Source: Symbiodinium microadriaticum
Lineage: Eukaryota > Sar > Dinophyceae > Suessiales > Symbiodiniaceae
Direction: 5' to 3'
Assembly: GCA_001939145.1 (NCBI GenBank)
Contig: LSRX01000543.1
Location: 190,016 to 254,015 of the forward strand
Length of the DNA stretch: 64,000 nt
Positions 54,400 through 64,000 of this stretch are shown here, piece after piece. The notes under the pieces were generated by a model. The model worked only from the letters and a program-made list of their open reading frames with translations. It was not told the origin of the DNA and searched no databases. Positions within the stretch are counted from its first letter, which is position 1. Every line of letters starts with the position of its first letter. A program made the translations under genes and the position numbers.

Positions 54400-55200
54400 C
54401 CGGAGAAAGAACTTTTGGGTTTAGGGCTTAGGGTCTCGGGTTTTTTGGGTTTAGGATTCCTAGGGCTCATAGGGTTTAGGGTTTTTGTTTGTTAAGGGCC
54501 TTTTTTCGTCACCTGCACTGCGAAGCCCGTCTAGGGTTTAGGATTTAGGGTTTAAGTTTAGGGCTCATCGAAATCCTTCCAGTGACCCCTCAGAGGGACC
54601 CTCTCCTTATCGAAAACCCTGAAGGAGGCCCTGAGCCTTGTAGAACCCTTCTAGAAAGGCTTATCGACTCCCTTTATTAGGGTTTAGGGTTTAGGGTTGT
54701 AGTATGCAACACAAACCCTTGCCCTAAGGCTCAAAATAGCCCAAACGCCTTATATAGTATGGTCTTTGGGCCCAAAAGCCTTAAACTATGAGTCCTTTGA
54801 GCCTTAGGGTTAAAGAGCTCTTATGGAAACACCCTGGCCCTCCAGAGCCCTGAGAGAAACCGAAAACCGAGCCTGGACCATCATCGTTGAAGCACATGGA
54901 GAACCTGTGGATGCCTGGAAAGGTCCAAGCAAGGGGGGGGATTTAGGGCTCAGGGGTTTTAGGACAACGGGCCCTAAACCCTAAACCCCTGCTCTTACGC
55001 GAAGCNGGGGGGGGGGGGGGTTAGGGTTTAGGACCTTGCGTGTAGGGTTTAGGAATTCGGGGTTCTGGCTTTGTGGTTTATGGCATAGGGTTAAAGTTTA
55101 GGGTGTAGGGTTTAGGGCTTCAAGCTTTATGGGGTGTAGCGCCTGGGCTCTAGGCTGCTGGGTTTAGTTAGGGTGTGAGTTTAGGATATAGGGATTCGAT
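54400..55200. other. Repeat spacer with M9 copy 2
   Basis: An M9 element (54722-54806) has inverted ends CCTAAGGCTCAAAATAG and CTTTGAGCCTTAGG. TTTAGGG-like remnants lie around it. An ambiguous base (55006) precedes a poly-G run. Confidence 0.65.
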
Positions 55201-55226
55201 TACACAGTTTTGGGTTTAGGGCGTAC

Positions 55227-55415
55227 CGTGGACCAGAGTGTGGATGGCACCTGGACGCCTGCTTTCGTCGGAGGCCCTGATGCAAGCTTTGCTGGGTCAA
55301 CGACAATGCTGCCCTCCAAGTCCAACTGCGCCGCTGCGCCGCAGACATCTGCTCGAGTTGCAATTAAAGTCAGCACCACGAGAGGTCGATGAGAAGGGTC
55401 CACAGACGAAGGCAG
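55227..55415 (-). CDS. Coding exon, unknown function
   Basis: The minus strand is open for exactly 63 codons between acceptor GGCTCTGATCCAG and donor GTACGCC. The peptide has VVLTLIATRADVCGAAAQLD and GSIVVDPAKLASGPPT, a plausible folded-domain composition. A short hydrophobic segment just upstream (about 55530-55580; FVFLALLSSCLQ) could be an earlier exon. No family recognised. Confidence 0.5.
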
Positions 55416-55834
55416 CTGGATCAGAGCCGGAACCCTCCCCCGGGGTCCTCCTCACTTTCTTGACTTCTTTGCTGTCCTGAACAAGGGTTCAAGGCTGAGC
55501 GCTTAAGAAAACGCTGCAGACAGCTAGACAAGAGTGCGAGAAAGACGAAGCCACGCAGGGCCCCTGGGTCAGCGAGGTTCGCACTGCAGCCCGGTGCATC
55601 ACGCCCTGGTCCCGGATAAGGCTGGCCGGTCCATGGGCCATATTCTATGTGGTGTTTGGAAGGGTTTAGGAGTTGAAATCAGGGTCTGAGGTGGGGCTGG
55701 TTCAGGGTTTGCATATGCGGGGCGCTCCCGAAAATGAAAATGCAGTCAACATGCTGAAGTCTATGACCTTAGACACTCTGAACACAAAGAGAGCCCGAAA
55801 CAGTAGCCTAGCGCTGGACCATTCACAGCAACAA

Positions 55835-55935
55835 AAACCCTAAAACCTAAACTCTTAAACCCTACACCTTAAAATCCTAAACCCTAAACCCCTAAACCCT
55901 AAACCCTAAACCCTAAACCCCTAAACCCTAAACTC
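55835..55935. repeat. CCCTAAA tract
   Basis: Dense CCCTAAA units, inverted relative to the array that follows at 56038. Confidence 0.9.
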
Positions 55936-56037
55936 TAGACCCTCGGCCTGCGAGTTTCAGGAAGCCCGGTGTGGCATCAGGCCGATCTCTATGAGGCCTC
56001 GCAAGGGCAGTTCGGGTTCAGGGGTTTCGGGCTTGTG

Positions 56038-56480
56038 GTTTAGGGTTTGAGGGTTTAGGGTTTAAGGGGCTAGGTTTTAGGATTTTAGGGTTTAAGGTTT
56101 AGGGGCTTAGGGTGTTAGGGTGTTAGGGTTTACGGTTTCGGGTTTAGGGTTTGAGGGTTTAGGGTTTAAGGGGTTAGGTTTTAGGAGTTTAGGGTTTAAG
56201 GTTTAGGGGTCTAGGGTGTTAGGGTGTTAGGGTTTACGGTTTCGGGCGTGTGGTTTAGGGTTTGAGGGTTTAGGGTTTAAGGGGTTAGGTTGTTAGGGTT
56301 TCGGGCTCTTGTGGTTGAGGGTTTAGGGTTTGAAGGTTTAGGGTTTGGGGTTTAAGGTTTAGGGGTTTAGGGTGTTAGGGTATTAAGGTTTACGGTTTCG
56401 GGTTTGTGTTTTAGGGTTTGAGGGTTTAGGGTTTGGGGTTAGGGTTTAGGGTTTGGGGCTTAGGGCATTTGGGTTTAGGG
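56038..56480. repeat. Higher-order repeat built from heptamers
   Basis: Units beginning GTTTAGGGTTTGAGGG at 56038, 56142 and 56253, and a diverged one at 56408. The first period is 104 bp and shares AGGGTGTTAGGGTGTTAGGG and TTTACGGTTTCGG. Confidence 0.85.
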
Positions 56481-56489
56481 GGCTTGGGA

Positions 56490-58490
56490 TTCAGTTCAAG
56501 TTTGGCTCTGAAAAGGCTTTAAAGGGGTTCTACCAGGGCCGCTGGGTTGAGGGGTTAATGGCTCAAATATGACAATAGCGGTTAAAAAAAAAACACCTGA
56601 TAATAAACACACACTTTCCGAATTTTATTGGAGGGGGGGGAGCACCCCCCCCCTCCCCCATCCAATATCAAGCGGAAGGGATTACGGTTTAGGGCCGACA
56701 GAACTAAAACCCTCAACCCAAATTCCAGAACTCTAACCCCGAGCCTCATCCTAAATCCAGCAAATGCTCTCCTTAAACACGGGGGTATATGGTGCACATG
56801 GATCTACAAGCAACTTCGCCAAATTCCGGAATCCCAATTAAAGCTTGAATGAAGACCCTGATTATAGAGAAAACCACAAAAATGTCGAATACATCCGGAA
56901 ACGGAACCCCCGCACCGCTGAACAAGCAACCCCAGAAAAGCCGAGGCCGTTCACAAACAGCTTTGTAAAGCCGTATCAAAGTTTGCAGAAGCACTCCATG
57001 CAAAACACTAAAGCCCTTCGCCCAAAACCAGACACGATACACCACCAACCAAAAACTAATGAGCCTAAGCCGTAAACATCCCTAAACCCTGAACAACCCT
57101 TAATGTCTCTGAGCCGGAAACATGCCACGGGTTCTGGATGGTGCTGCCGCCAGCCCCTATGCCTACTTCCCAAATACCCATGGGATAAAACGGTTCAATC
57201 TTTCAGAATAAGACTACTTCATAAGAGCCCCAGAAATTGAAAAGTTGGGTTTAGGACCCTAAACCTTAAACCCTAGACACATACTCAGTCTACGTATGTA
57301 ACCCTCAGCTCCTCCAAGCCTTCAACCCCTCGACCAATCGACCTAGGCCCTAGGCCCTAAACCCTTAGCGTTTAGGGTTTGGGGTTTAGGGTTTGGGGTT
57401 TGGGATTTGGGGTTTAGGGCTTGGAGTTTAGGGTTTGGGGTTTGGGTTTAGGGCTTAAAGTTTAGGGTTTGGGGTTTAGGCTTTAGGGCTTGGGTTTAGA
57501 GATGCCCCTGACCCCTAAATCCTAAACCGTTAAATCGAACTTTGCAGATGCCGTATGGAAACCCTCTCACTCTCTTCTTCAACCTAAGCTCAGGAACCCT
57601 TAAAACCCTAAATAAACCCTGTTCCTCAACCCCGAAAATTACCCTTAGACCCCCAAATCCCTGGACCCCTAAACCCCTAAACCCGAAACCGTTGTAGAAC
57701 CGCTATAGGGCTTAGGGCTTGGGTTTTAGGGTTTAGGGTTTGAGGGTTTGAGGGTTTAGGGTTTAGGGTTGAGGGTATGGGGTTTAGGGTTTATAGGGTT
57801 TAGGGTTCAGTGCTGAGTTGGGGCGTGGGGCTTTAGGGTTTGAGTTGTTTTTGATTTGTCCTTGCTATCGTCAAGGTTCATTTGTCAAAGCCCGGCCAAA
57901 ATCGGATGCCTTGTTGGGATTTGGGAGGTAGTAAGTGCAGTAGAAATACAGTACAGTAGTAGTACAGTAGTAGCACAGTAGCATTAGTTACAGCAGTCGT
58001 AGCACGGTAGGCTTACAGTAGCAATAGAGTAGTAGTACGGTAGTATTTACAGTAGTCTTACAGTAGTAGCACGGTATTCGTTCAGTAGTAGTACTGTAGT
58101 AGTACCGTATTACAGTAATGGTACAGGCAAACTAAACGGGGAAGACACAGAGACCTTGACCTGCTAGTGCTGACGGCCTAGTCTTATTTCCTCTAGGGCC
58201 GGAACCAGGATAATGATGTTCCAACTTTCTGGCTTCTACTGTAACCGGGTTCAGCGCTAGTACGTTTTCGGGTTATGATTAGGGTTTAGGGCTTAGGGTT
58301 TAGGGTAGGGTTTCTCAAGGAAAGCATCCAGTGCCTGCTTCACCATGAGCAGAAGGCTGTTGTTCCTCAGCTCCGTCTTTGTAGATGGAAGCGCAAGCGT
58401 TTAAAGGATTTAAGGTTTACTTACGGTTTAAGGCTCAGGCATGAAGGTCTAGGGTGCTGTTCAGAGTTCTTTGACGGCTACTTTAAGCCA
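56490..58490. other. Spacer with heptamer tracts and AGT/ACAGTAGT microsatellite
   Basis: TTTAGGG tracts at 57365-57500 and 57705-57840; a degenerate CAGTAGTA repeat at 57935-58120. ORFs at 56628-57175 are open on both strands but I cannot support a gene. Confidence 0.55.
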
Positions 58491-58494
58491 ATGC

Positions 58495-58496
58495 CC

Positions 58497-58550
<54 letters not shown>

Positions 58551-58800
58551 CTATACATATATATATATATATATATATATTACACCATCACCACACATAT
58601 TATAACATAGTATAAAATAGTAAAAGAGTATAATGTAATATCATGTATTACAATGTGTACAAATATATCATCATGCACTATTAGAAGATGTATAATATTT
58701 TATACAATTCTATATATGTATGATATACGCATGTGTGCATATACATTTAAATATGTACATATATATACACACATACATACACACATATCTGCCTTTGTCT
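58495..58800. repeat. (AT)n microsatellites and AT-rich flank
   Basis: Three long (AT)n runs (about 58496-58585) are followed by TATA/ACAC-rich sequence. The ORF at 58720-58941 starts in this low-complexity DNA. Confidence 0.9.
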
Positions 58801-60783
58801 CTTTATCTATATATTTGTAACTTCACCTACACTATCTGCATCTATATCGACCTGGGTTGCTACAAGAGTCCAATAGAGCGGCAATGCGACTTGGCGCAAG
58901 ATGGTGGTGTACCGTCCGAAACGGACGAAACGATTGCCTAACTGCAAAAAAACTCCTGTAGTAGGGTAGGCAATCCCTAAACCCTAAACCTTAAACCACA
59001 AACTCTAAACCTTAAAACCTAAACCCTAAACAATTTGCAGCCGTGAGTTCATGGTCTCAACCTAGAGAGCTGGAGGTAGTAAGGGGCCTTTAATTCATGC
59101 ACGTTTACGGTTTAGGGTTTAGGGTTCAGTGCAGTAGACAAAACACCGGATGCCTAAACGAAAGAGCCGAAGGGACGAGTATGTCTAGCTGTTCAGACTC
59201 CCATCTTGCTTAAACGGTTCACATGATGTAGAGCTTCTATTGCTACTCTCCCCTGTGCAAAAAAGTCCAGAAATCCCTCGCCAATATATGAAAGGATCCC
59301 TTGTATACAGTCACCAAAATCCCTGGCATAAGCCCGAATCCAAACAAAAAGGGATAACAGGTTGCAGAGCCAAAGGTTCAAGTTGCCCGTTAAACAGTGT
59401 AGGGCTTAAGAGGTTAGGGCTGAGGGTTTAAGGTAATGGTTTGATGTTTGAGGTTTAGGGTTTAGGGTTTAGGCTTAGGGTTTAAGTTTAAGGTATAGGC
59501 CTCGTGCTCCGAGTGGGGATATACAACCACCTATTTCAAACCTGCCAGGAAGCATGAAAGTTTTGGCTGTGCCGACGGTCGCCTGCGCCGCAGATTTCAA
59601 TTTCGGCCCCCCGAGAATCCCACACAGAAAGGCTTTAGGGTTTCAGCGTGGTGAGCTTCGGGCCGAACCTCAAGCCCGATATCCTAGTCTCTAAACCCCC
59701 AGCTCTCAAGCAACCCCTAACCCCTAAACCCTCCACCCCCAAACCGAAAGCCCTATATACCCTAAACTCTACACCCAAAGCCCTAAACCCAAAACCCAAC
59801 GTTCCAGCGCACCTAAAGCCGAAGCCCTGCATAGAAAAATCAACGCCCGAGCGCTAAGCCCCCTTGGACAACCCTCCAAAATCTGGCGCCTTGGCCTACT
59901 ATGGGGCGCTCCTTTTAAAGGGCGTTACGGCTGATGATATCAATCCTGCACTACCCATAATAAGGAATATACCAAATTCCCATAGTTTTGAAGCACTTAA
60001 AAGGGGACGCCTCGTCCGACGCCCTGACGACCAAAATGTCACCACTACCTCGGCATTCTACGCATGGTGCGCTTGACATTGGGCCCTTCGGGTTGGGATG
60101 TAGGGTTTAGGGTTAGGGCTTACGGACGGCTTAGGGACCTACCCTCATCTACAGTCCCCTAACCTGTTTTTTGCTTCTGTTTGTCTGTCTGTCTCTCTCA
60201 CTCTCTCCCGCTCCGTGCGGGTCTGAGTGTATGTCTGAGTACATGGTCAATGTAGGCCGGGCCTTGGCCCGTGATCCCTGAACCGTATGAGCCCTGATAC
60301 ATGCATGAAACGAACCAAAACCCGTTTTAACCCGGCGTGGCGGGGTTGGACCATGGCCACCGGGTCTGGGGTTGTAAGCACGGTTTAGGGTTTAAGGTGA
60401 AGGCGCAAGTTTATTTACGAAGGGTCTGGGTCAAGTTCACTACTTACACTTGAAACCCGAATCGAGATGCACAACTATATCCCTACTTACAGCTGCAGCT
60501 GTGAAAGTTCAAGCAGCAGCGAGAATCAATACCATCGATGGATGGTGACGACTATGTTAGACTATATGGAAGAAGGACTGACAAAAAAATGTCGGTGACA
60601 AACATGAGACTCTTCGGGAATTACGGCGAGAGTTTCCGGGCTGCTGCTGCTTTTGGGATGCCAGAAGTTATTGCTAGGCTGCCCCTCTAAAGCTTCTGAT
60701 AATACGTTCACAGTGAGATCCTCTTCAGCGCAGTACCCGGAACATAAACAACATCCGTCTCTAGACTATATAGGATGGACACA
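58801..60783. other. Mostly unassigned sequence
   Basis: Includes short CCCTAAA tracts (58975-59030, 59700-59790), a truncated M1 copy (59928-59990) and TTTAGGG remnants (59105-59130, 59450-59490). Nothing I can support as a gene. Confidence 0.5.
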
Positions 60784-60889
60784 TGGGCCGTTTTCTAAAT
60801 TAGGGTCCCTTCTAGGGTCCTTTTTATAAGGCTGCCGTGCTATTTTGGGAAGTTAAAAAGGGACAGTACTTTAGAGAACTACCCACATA
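60784..60889. mobile_element. Family M2 element, diverged
   Basis: Ends GGGCCGTTTTCTAAATTAGG and ACTTTAGAGAACTACCC, centre GCCGTGCTATTTTGG. Confidence 0.8.
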
Positions 60890-61420
60890 CCGAACACTTC
60901 GGCAACGTGACAGCAATGCACCTGTTTTTGCCAGCACGAAAGGTGTGGGCAACTCAGCAACAATTATGCATTGCCCCTAGCCCAAACGGAGCAACACTAA
61001 CATGAGCATGAGTAAGACGTTCCTGGTTCTAAACCACCATAATTGACGAGACCCAACTTCGAGAAAGGTTTTTGAGCCCGGGAAAGTGCAGTCCACAAGA
61101 ACCGAAGCCCACTGCGTCTCAAGGATCCATGAATCACCGCTTACAAGACGTATGGCTCATGAAATTCATACTGATTCATACTCGAAGTGTCAACCACCAG
61201 CTGTGAAATGCCAAACATTGAATCCCTAAACCCTGACCCTGAACCCTAAACCCCAAAACCCTAAATCCTAAAACCCGAAATCCTAAAACCCTAAACCCCA
61301 AACCCTAAAACCCCAAACCCTAAAACCCTAAACCCAAGCGCCTTGATCCTCGAACCGCCACATTCCCATCAGCCAAGACTCCCACGTCACGGCCCGCAAC
61401 CCTTGAACCCTAAACCCTTA

Positions 61421-62374
61421 CAGTCAAAGCGGGAAAGTTGGAAGATGGCTTACCGAGATTGGCGCATGGCGCAAGACATCTTCCAACTTTAAGTTTGGCC
61501 GTCTATGTTTCATGTCTTCTAAGTTTCATGTCTTCCAACTTTGGTGCACTAAATGCTCTCGTGCAGGTATTGCCGCATTCAGAAACACGCCCAACATTGT
61601 TTGCTCCAAGTACTGGCGAGATTCAGAAACAGTCGGGGGCACCGCGGACGAGCTTTCACCCAAGTACCGGCAGTTCCAGGACCCACCGTAACCGCGTTGC
61701 CCCAAGTACTGGACGGCGGAATCGCTTTCCCCGACAGAATCGCTGTCCCCCAAGTACTGGCAGTTCCGAAACGCAGTCATAGCCATGCCCACAATTCGTT
61801 TCCCCAGTACTGGCAGGAGTCAGACAGTCGAACGAAGGCACGGCGGAATCGCTTTCACCCAAGTAATTACGGGCATTTTCAGAACCCACCGTACTGCATC
61901 CAGAACCACGCCGAAAATGCTTTGCCCCAAGTACTGACGGGATTCAGAACCAATCGACGGCGCGGGGGAATCGCTTTCCCCCAAACCACAATGCTTTGCC
62001 CCAAGTACTGGCGGGATTCAGAATCAATCAACGGCATGGGGGAATCTTTTTCCCCAGGTTACTGGCGGTTCCTGGACCCACCGTAAAAGTGTTTTCCTCA
62101 AGTGCTGGCACAGAACTACGAACGATCCAGACAAACCACGGATCCGGGCACGCGGGGTGCGGGGTGGCCGTTTCCGGGATGCGGGGTTGCGGGGGGCGCT
62201 GCGAGGAAAGAAATACGGTGTTTGTCAAGGGGAGTAAACTTGGAAGATCGCACTCAGAGGCTTGCTCCTTTTGGAAACCATGCGGGGTGCCGGACTGCCC
62301 AGAACGGAAAGTTGGAAGACAGGGTTTCAGGACCAAGGGTGCCGGAACGCACTTTCCAACTTTCCAGCTTTGAC
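61421..62374. mobile_element. 950-bp inverted-repeat element with internal minisatellite
   Basis: The terminal repeats GTCAAAGCGGGAAAGTTGG (from 61423) and its complement (ending 62374, one or two mismatches) bound the element. Subterminal copies of CTTCCAACTTT / AAAGTTGGAAG occur at several places. The middle (about 61600-62110) holds ten degenerate CCCCAAGTACTGGCGG units spaced 40-75 bp, some followed by GGATTCAGAA. ORFs here (61553-62086 plus, 61526-61792 minus) are products of the repeat. It is probably a non-autonomous DNA transposon. Confidence 0.8.
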
Positions 62375-62487
62375 CATAACACCCCCAAACCCTAAAAAGG
62401 TTTCGGGTTTAGGGTCCCTTGAATCCTAAGCCCTTAACACCCCAAACCCTAATAGGGTTTAGTGTTTAGGCTCTACCTGGACCCCGA

Positions 62488-62573
62488 AGAACCTGCCGTT
62501 TTAAGGACTTATATATAAAGAAATCATAATAAGGAACCCCCCAAAAGGAAGGTTTTATTGGGTTAAAGGTAGG
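62488..62573. mobile_element. Family M10 element, copy 2
   Basis: Matches 37376-37462 over GGACCCCGAAGAACCTGCC, AAAGAAATCATAAT and GGAAGGTTTTATTGGGTTAA. Confidence 0.65.
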
Positions 62574-62889
62574 GGTTTAGGGTTTAGGGGTTTACGGTTT
62601 TAGGGGTTTAGGGGTTTAGGGTTTAGGGTTTAGTTAGGGTTTAGGGCGTAGGGTGTGGGGTTTAGGGTTTGTAGACTCCAAATCCAAACTCGTCATCGCT
62701 CAAACCTAGACCGCACCCCGAAGGCTCAACCTCGCCAAAAAGCCTTCCTTCCTCTAGTACTTAGGGCTTATAAAGTTTAGGCTTTATAGGGTTCCATAGT
62801 ATCTAAGGTTTATAGGGTTTATAGGGTTTAGGGCTTAGGGTTCAGGTGGATAAAACTTCGCCTGGCCTTTCAGCCCAGAAGCCTTAAAA

Positions 62890-63000
62890 ATGCCCTAAAC
62901 CCTAAACCCCTGAACCCCTAAACCCCTAAACCCCTAAACCCTAAACCCTAAACCCCTAAACCCTAAACCCGAACCCCTAAACCCTAAACCCTTAAACCGA
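62890..63000. repeat. CCCTAAA tract
   Basis: Dense CCCTAAA/CCCCTAAA units ending just before the exon at 63013. Confidence 0.95.
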
Positions 63001-63012
63001 ACCACCCAAAAC

Positions 63013-63665
63013 CGTCGAATTCTTCGAGCTTTCGTCCCAAAGTCCACAAGGCCCTCCCCAGCCGGGCGCCGGGCCAAAAGACATTACGAAGGAGTGGAGC
63101 TGCTCCTGGTCCTCAACATTTAGGGTTTAGGGGCAGTTTAGGGTTTAGGGTTGAGGGGTTTAGGGTTTAGGGCAGTTTAGGGTTTGGGGTTCAGGGTTTA
63201 GGGCAGTTTAGGGTTTATGTAGGGTTTCAACAGGGTGGTGATAAGGGGTTTGCGGGCTTCGAACGTCCGGTGTAGGGTCTTTAGGGGTTAGGGTAGGGTC
63301 TGTTTAGGGCTGGCCCGATCTTCAACACATTCGCGATTTGCTCAATGCACATCTTACGCGACACCAGATTGATGTGGTTCTCCGAGACGCTCTCGGTCAT
63401 CACCATGTAACAGGCAAGTGCGGCAGTCGTGTTGACCAAGTTCATGGGAAGGTCTCCGAAGGAAGACCCGCGGTCCCCAAAGGTTTTCCCACCGCCTCGG
63501 AACGAAGGAGCCGTTCCGGCCATCCTTCCGGCCCCGAACGAGCCCGAACGCAAGGACGATCCGGACGGTTCCATGCTGCGGCTGCGGCCTCCAGTTGTTG
63601 TAGATCCTCCAAAGATGCTTCCTGTTGATGATCCCCTGTCAGGGGATGACTCGCGTGACTCGCAT
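63013..63665 (-). CDS. Two-exon gene fragment, unknown function
   Basis: Exon 63329 to about 63665 encodes a Ser/Gly-rich segment (SSTGSIFGGSTTTGGRSRS, then KTFGDRGSSFG) followed by an ordered part (NTTAALACYMVMTESVSEN). Exon 63013-63105 (31 codons) reads QLHSFVMSFGPAPGWGGPCG, between acceptor TTGAGGACCAG and telomere-like donor GTTTTGGG. Phases join (0/0) using donor GTGTTGAAG at 63328. A TTTAGGG tract (63118-63215) fills part of the short intron. The upstream end is uncertain because an M7 fragment (63685-63745) abuts it. No family recognised. Confidence 0.5.
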
Positions 63666-63684
63666 CGGGACCGTAACAATCCTA

Positions 63685-63745
63685 AATGGTCCATGTGCCC
63701 ACACAGCAGATAGGCACAGGGAATACTATTTGGGCACATGGACCC
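63685..63745. mobile_element. Family M7 end pair (short palindrome)
   Basis: GGTCCATGTGCCCACA and TTGGGCACATGGACC form a near-perfect inverted repeat around a 28-bp centre. Confidence 0.7.
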
Positions 63746-64000
63746 TGATTCAGAGTCGAGGGAAGCCGTGGAAAGAAGGTACTGCAGACGCCTAAACAGT
63801 TGGACGCAACTGCGGGGATATGGGCAGTCGGCACATATGCGATTCTGCTGAACGTAACAGATAAACTGAACATACTAGGATACCCCAAGTAAGAACACTT
63901 CCATCTGTTCTTGCCATAATGTAAGGCCTCTGCCTTGATGCTCATTCGTTCATTCCGGCACGACCCAGAGACTTCAATCGAGGAATATACCTCAAATCAG
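63746..64000. other. Window end, no gene identified
   Basis: No supported gene. The last bases (GGAATATACCTCAAAT) resemble the start of an M4 element cut by the window edge. Confidence 0.4.

Noticed and set aside
61553-62086. 177-codon plus-strand ORF
   Set aside because: Encoded by the internal minisatellite of the 950-bp element; repetitive and not conserved-looking.
1-64000. Terminal telomere of a chromosome
   Set aside because: Heptamer tracts are internal, short, degenerate and in both orientations; no end-of-chromosome array is present.
1-64000. tRNA, rRNA, CRISPR array or spliced-leader relic
   Set aside because: No convincing cloverleaf, rRNA segment, regularly spaced identical repeats or dinoflagellate spliced-leader sequence was noticed by eye; a computed scan would be needed to be sure.

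Overview
The window looks like nuclear DNA of an intron-rich alga, most likely an alveolate (dinoflagellate, or a chromerid as second choice). The reasons are TTTAGGG-type telomeric heptamers scattered everywhere, a LINE whose reverse transcriptase reads like dinoflagellate elements, an alveolate-like aspartyl protease fragment, and coding signals that nearly all lie on the minus strand. TTTAGGG is also the telomere of plants and many other algae, so this is an inference. There are no bacterial-style operons. Two assembly gaps (16487-17099, 48667-49436) interrupt the window.

Coding sequence is split into exons of about 25-240 bp, so long ORFs are mostly misleading. By reading segments between repeat tracts on the minus strand and requiring AG acceptors, GT (rarely GC) donors and continuous phase, I assembled three multi-exon models by eye: a membrane-protein C-terminus ending at 3000 (nine exons, 13408 to 3000), an unrecognised gene (36094 to 31620), and the C-terminal half of a pepsin-family aspartyl protease (30975 to 27632). 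Isolated exon candidates lie at 0.9, 2.3, 15.1, 39.3, 43.1, 44.1, 45.9, 46.5, 47.1, 50.7, 51.3-51.7, 53.4-53.6, 55.2 and 63.0-63.7 kb. Most are of unknown function, and antisense readings are often open too, so each needs RNA or homology support.

Layout: 1-3000 repeats with a few exons; 3000-13408 the first gene, one of whose introns (3632-12455) is an AT-rich, heptamer-free block with a GC-balanced island at 8860-11090; 13.4-18.3 kb heptamer tracts, a minisatellite and a gap; 18.3-26.28 kb a frameshifted LINE on the minus strand (OTU protease-like, zinc finger, endonuclease, RT, RNase H); 26.3-36.1 kb the protease and the unknown gene, with introns full of heptamers and short inverted-repeat elements; 36.2-64 kb repeat-dominated DNA with scattered exons and about ten families of roughly 80-120 bp terminal-inverted-repeat elements (called M1-M10 here) plus a 950-bp element.

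The most unusual theme is that many inferred introns begin with a permuted telomeric heptamer (GTTTAGGG or a one- to two-base variant) and carry the complementary CCCTAAAC near their 3' side, so exons sit between inverted telomeric tracts.
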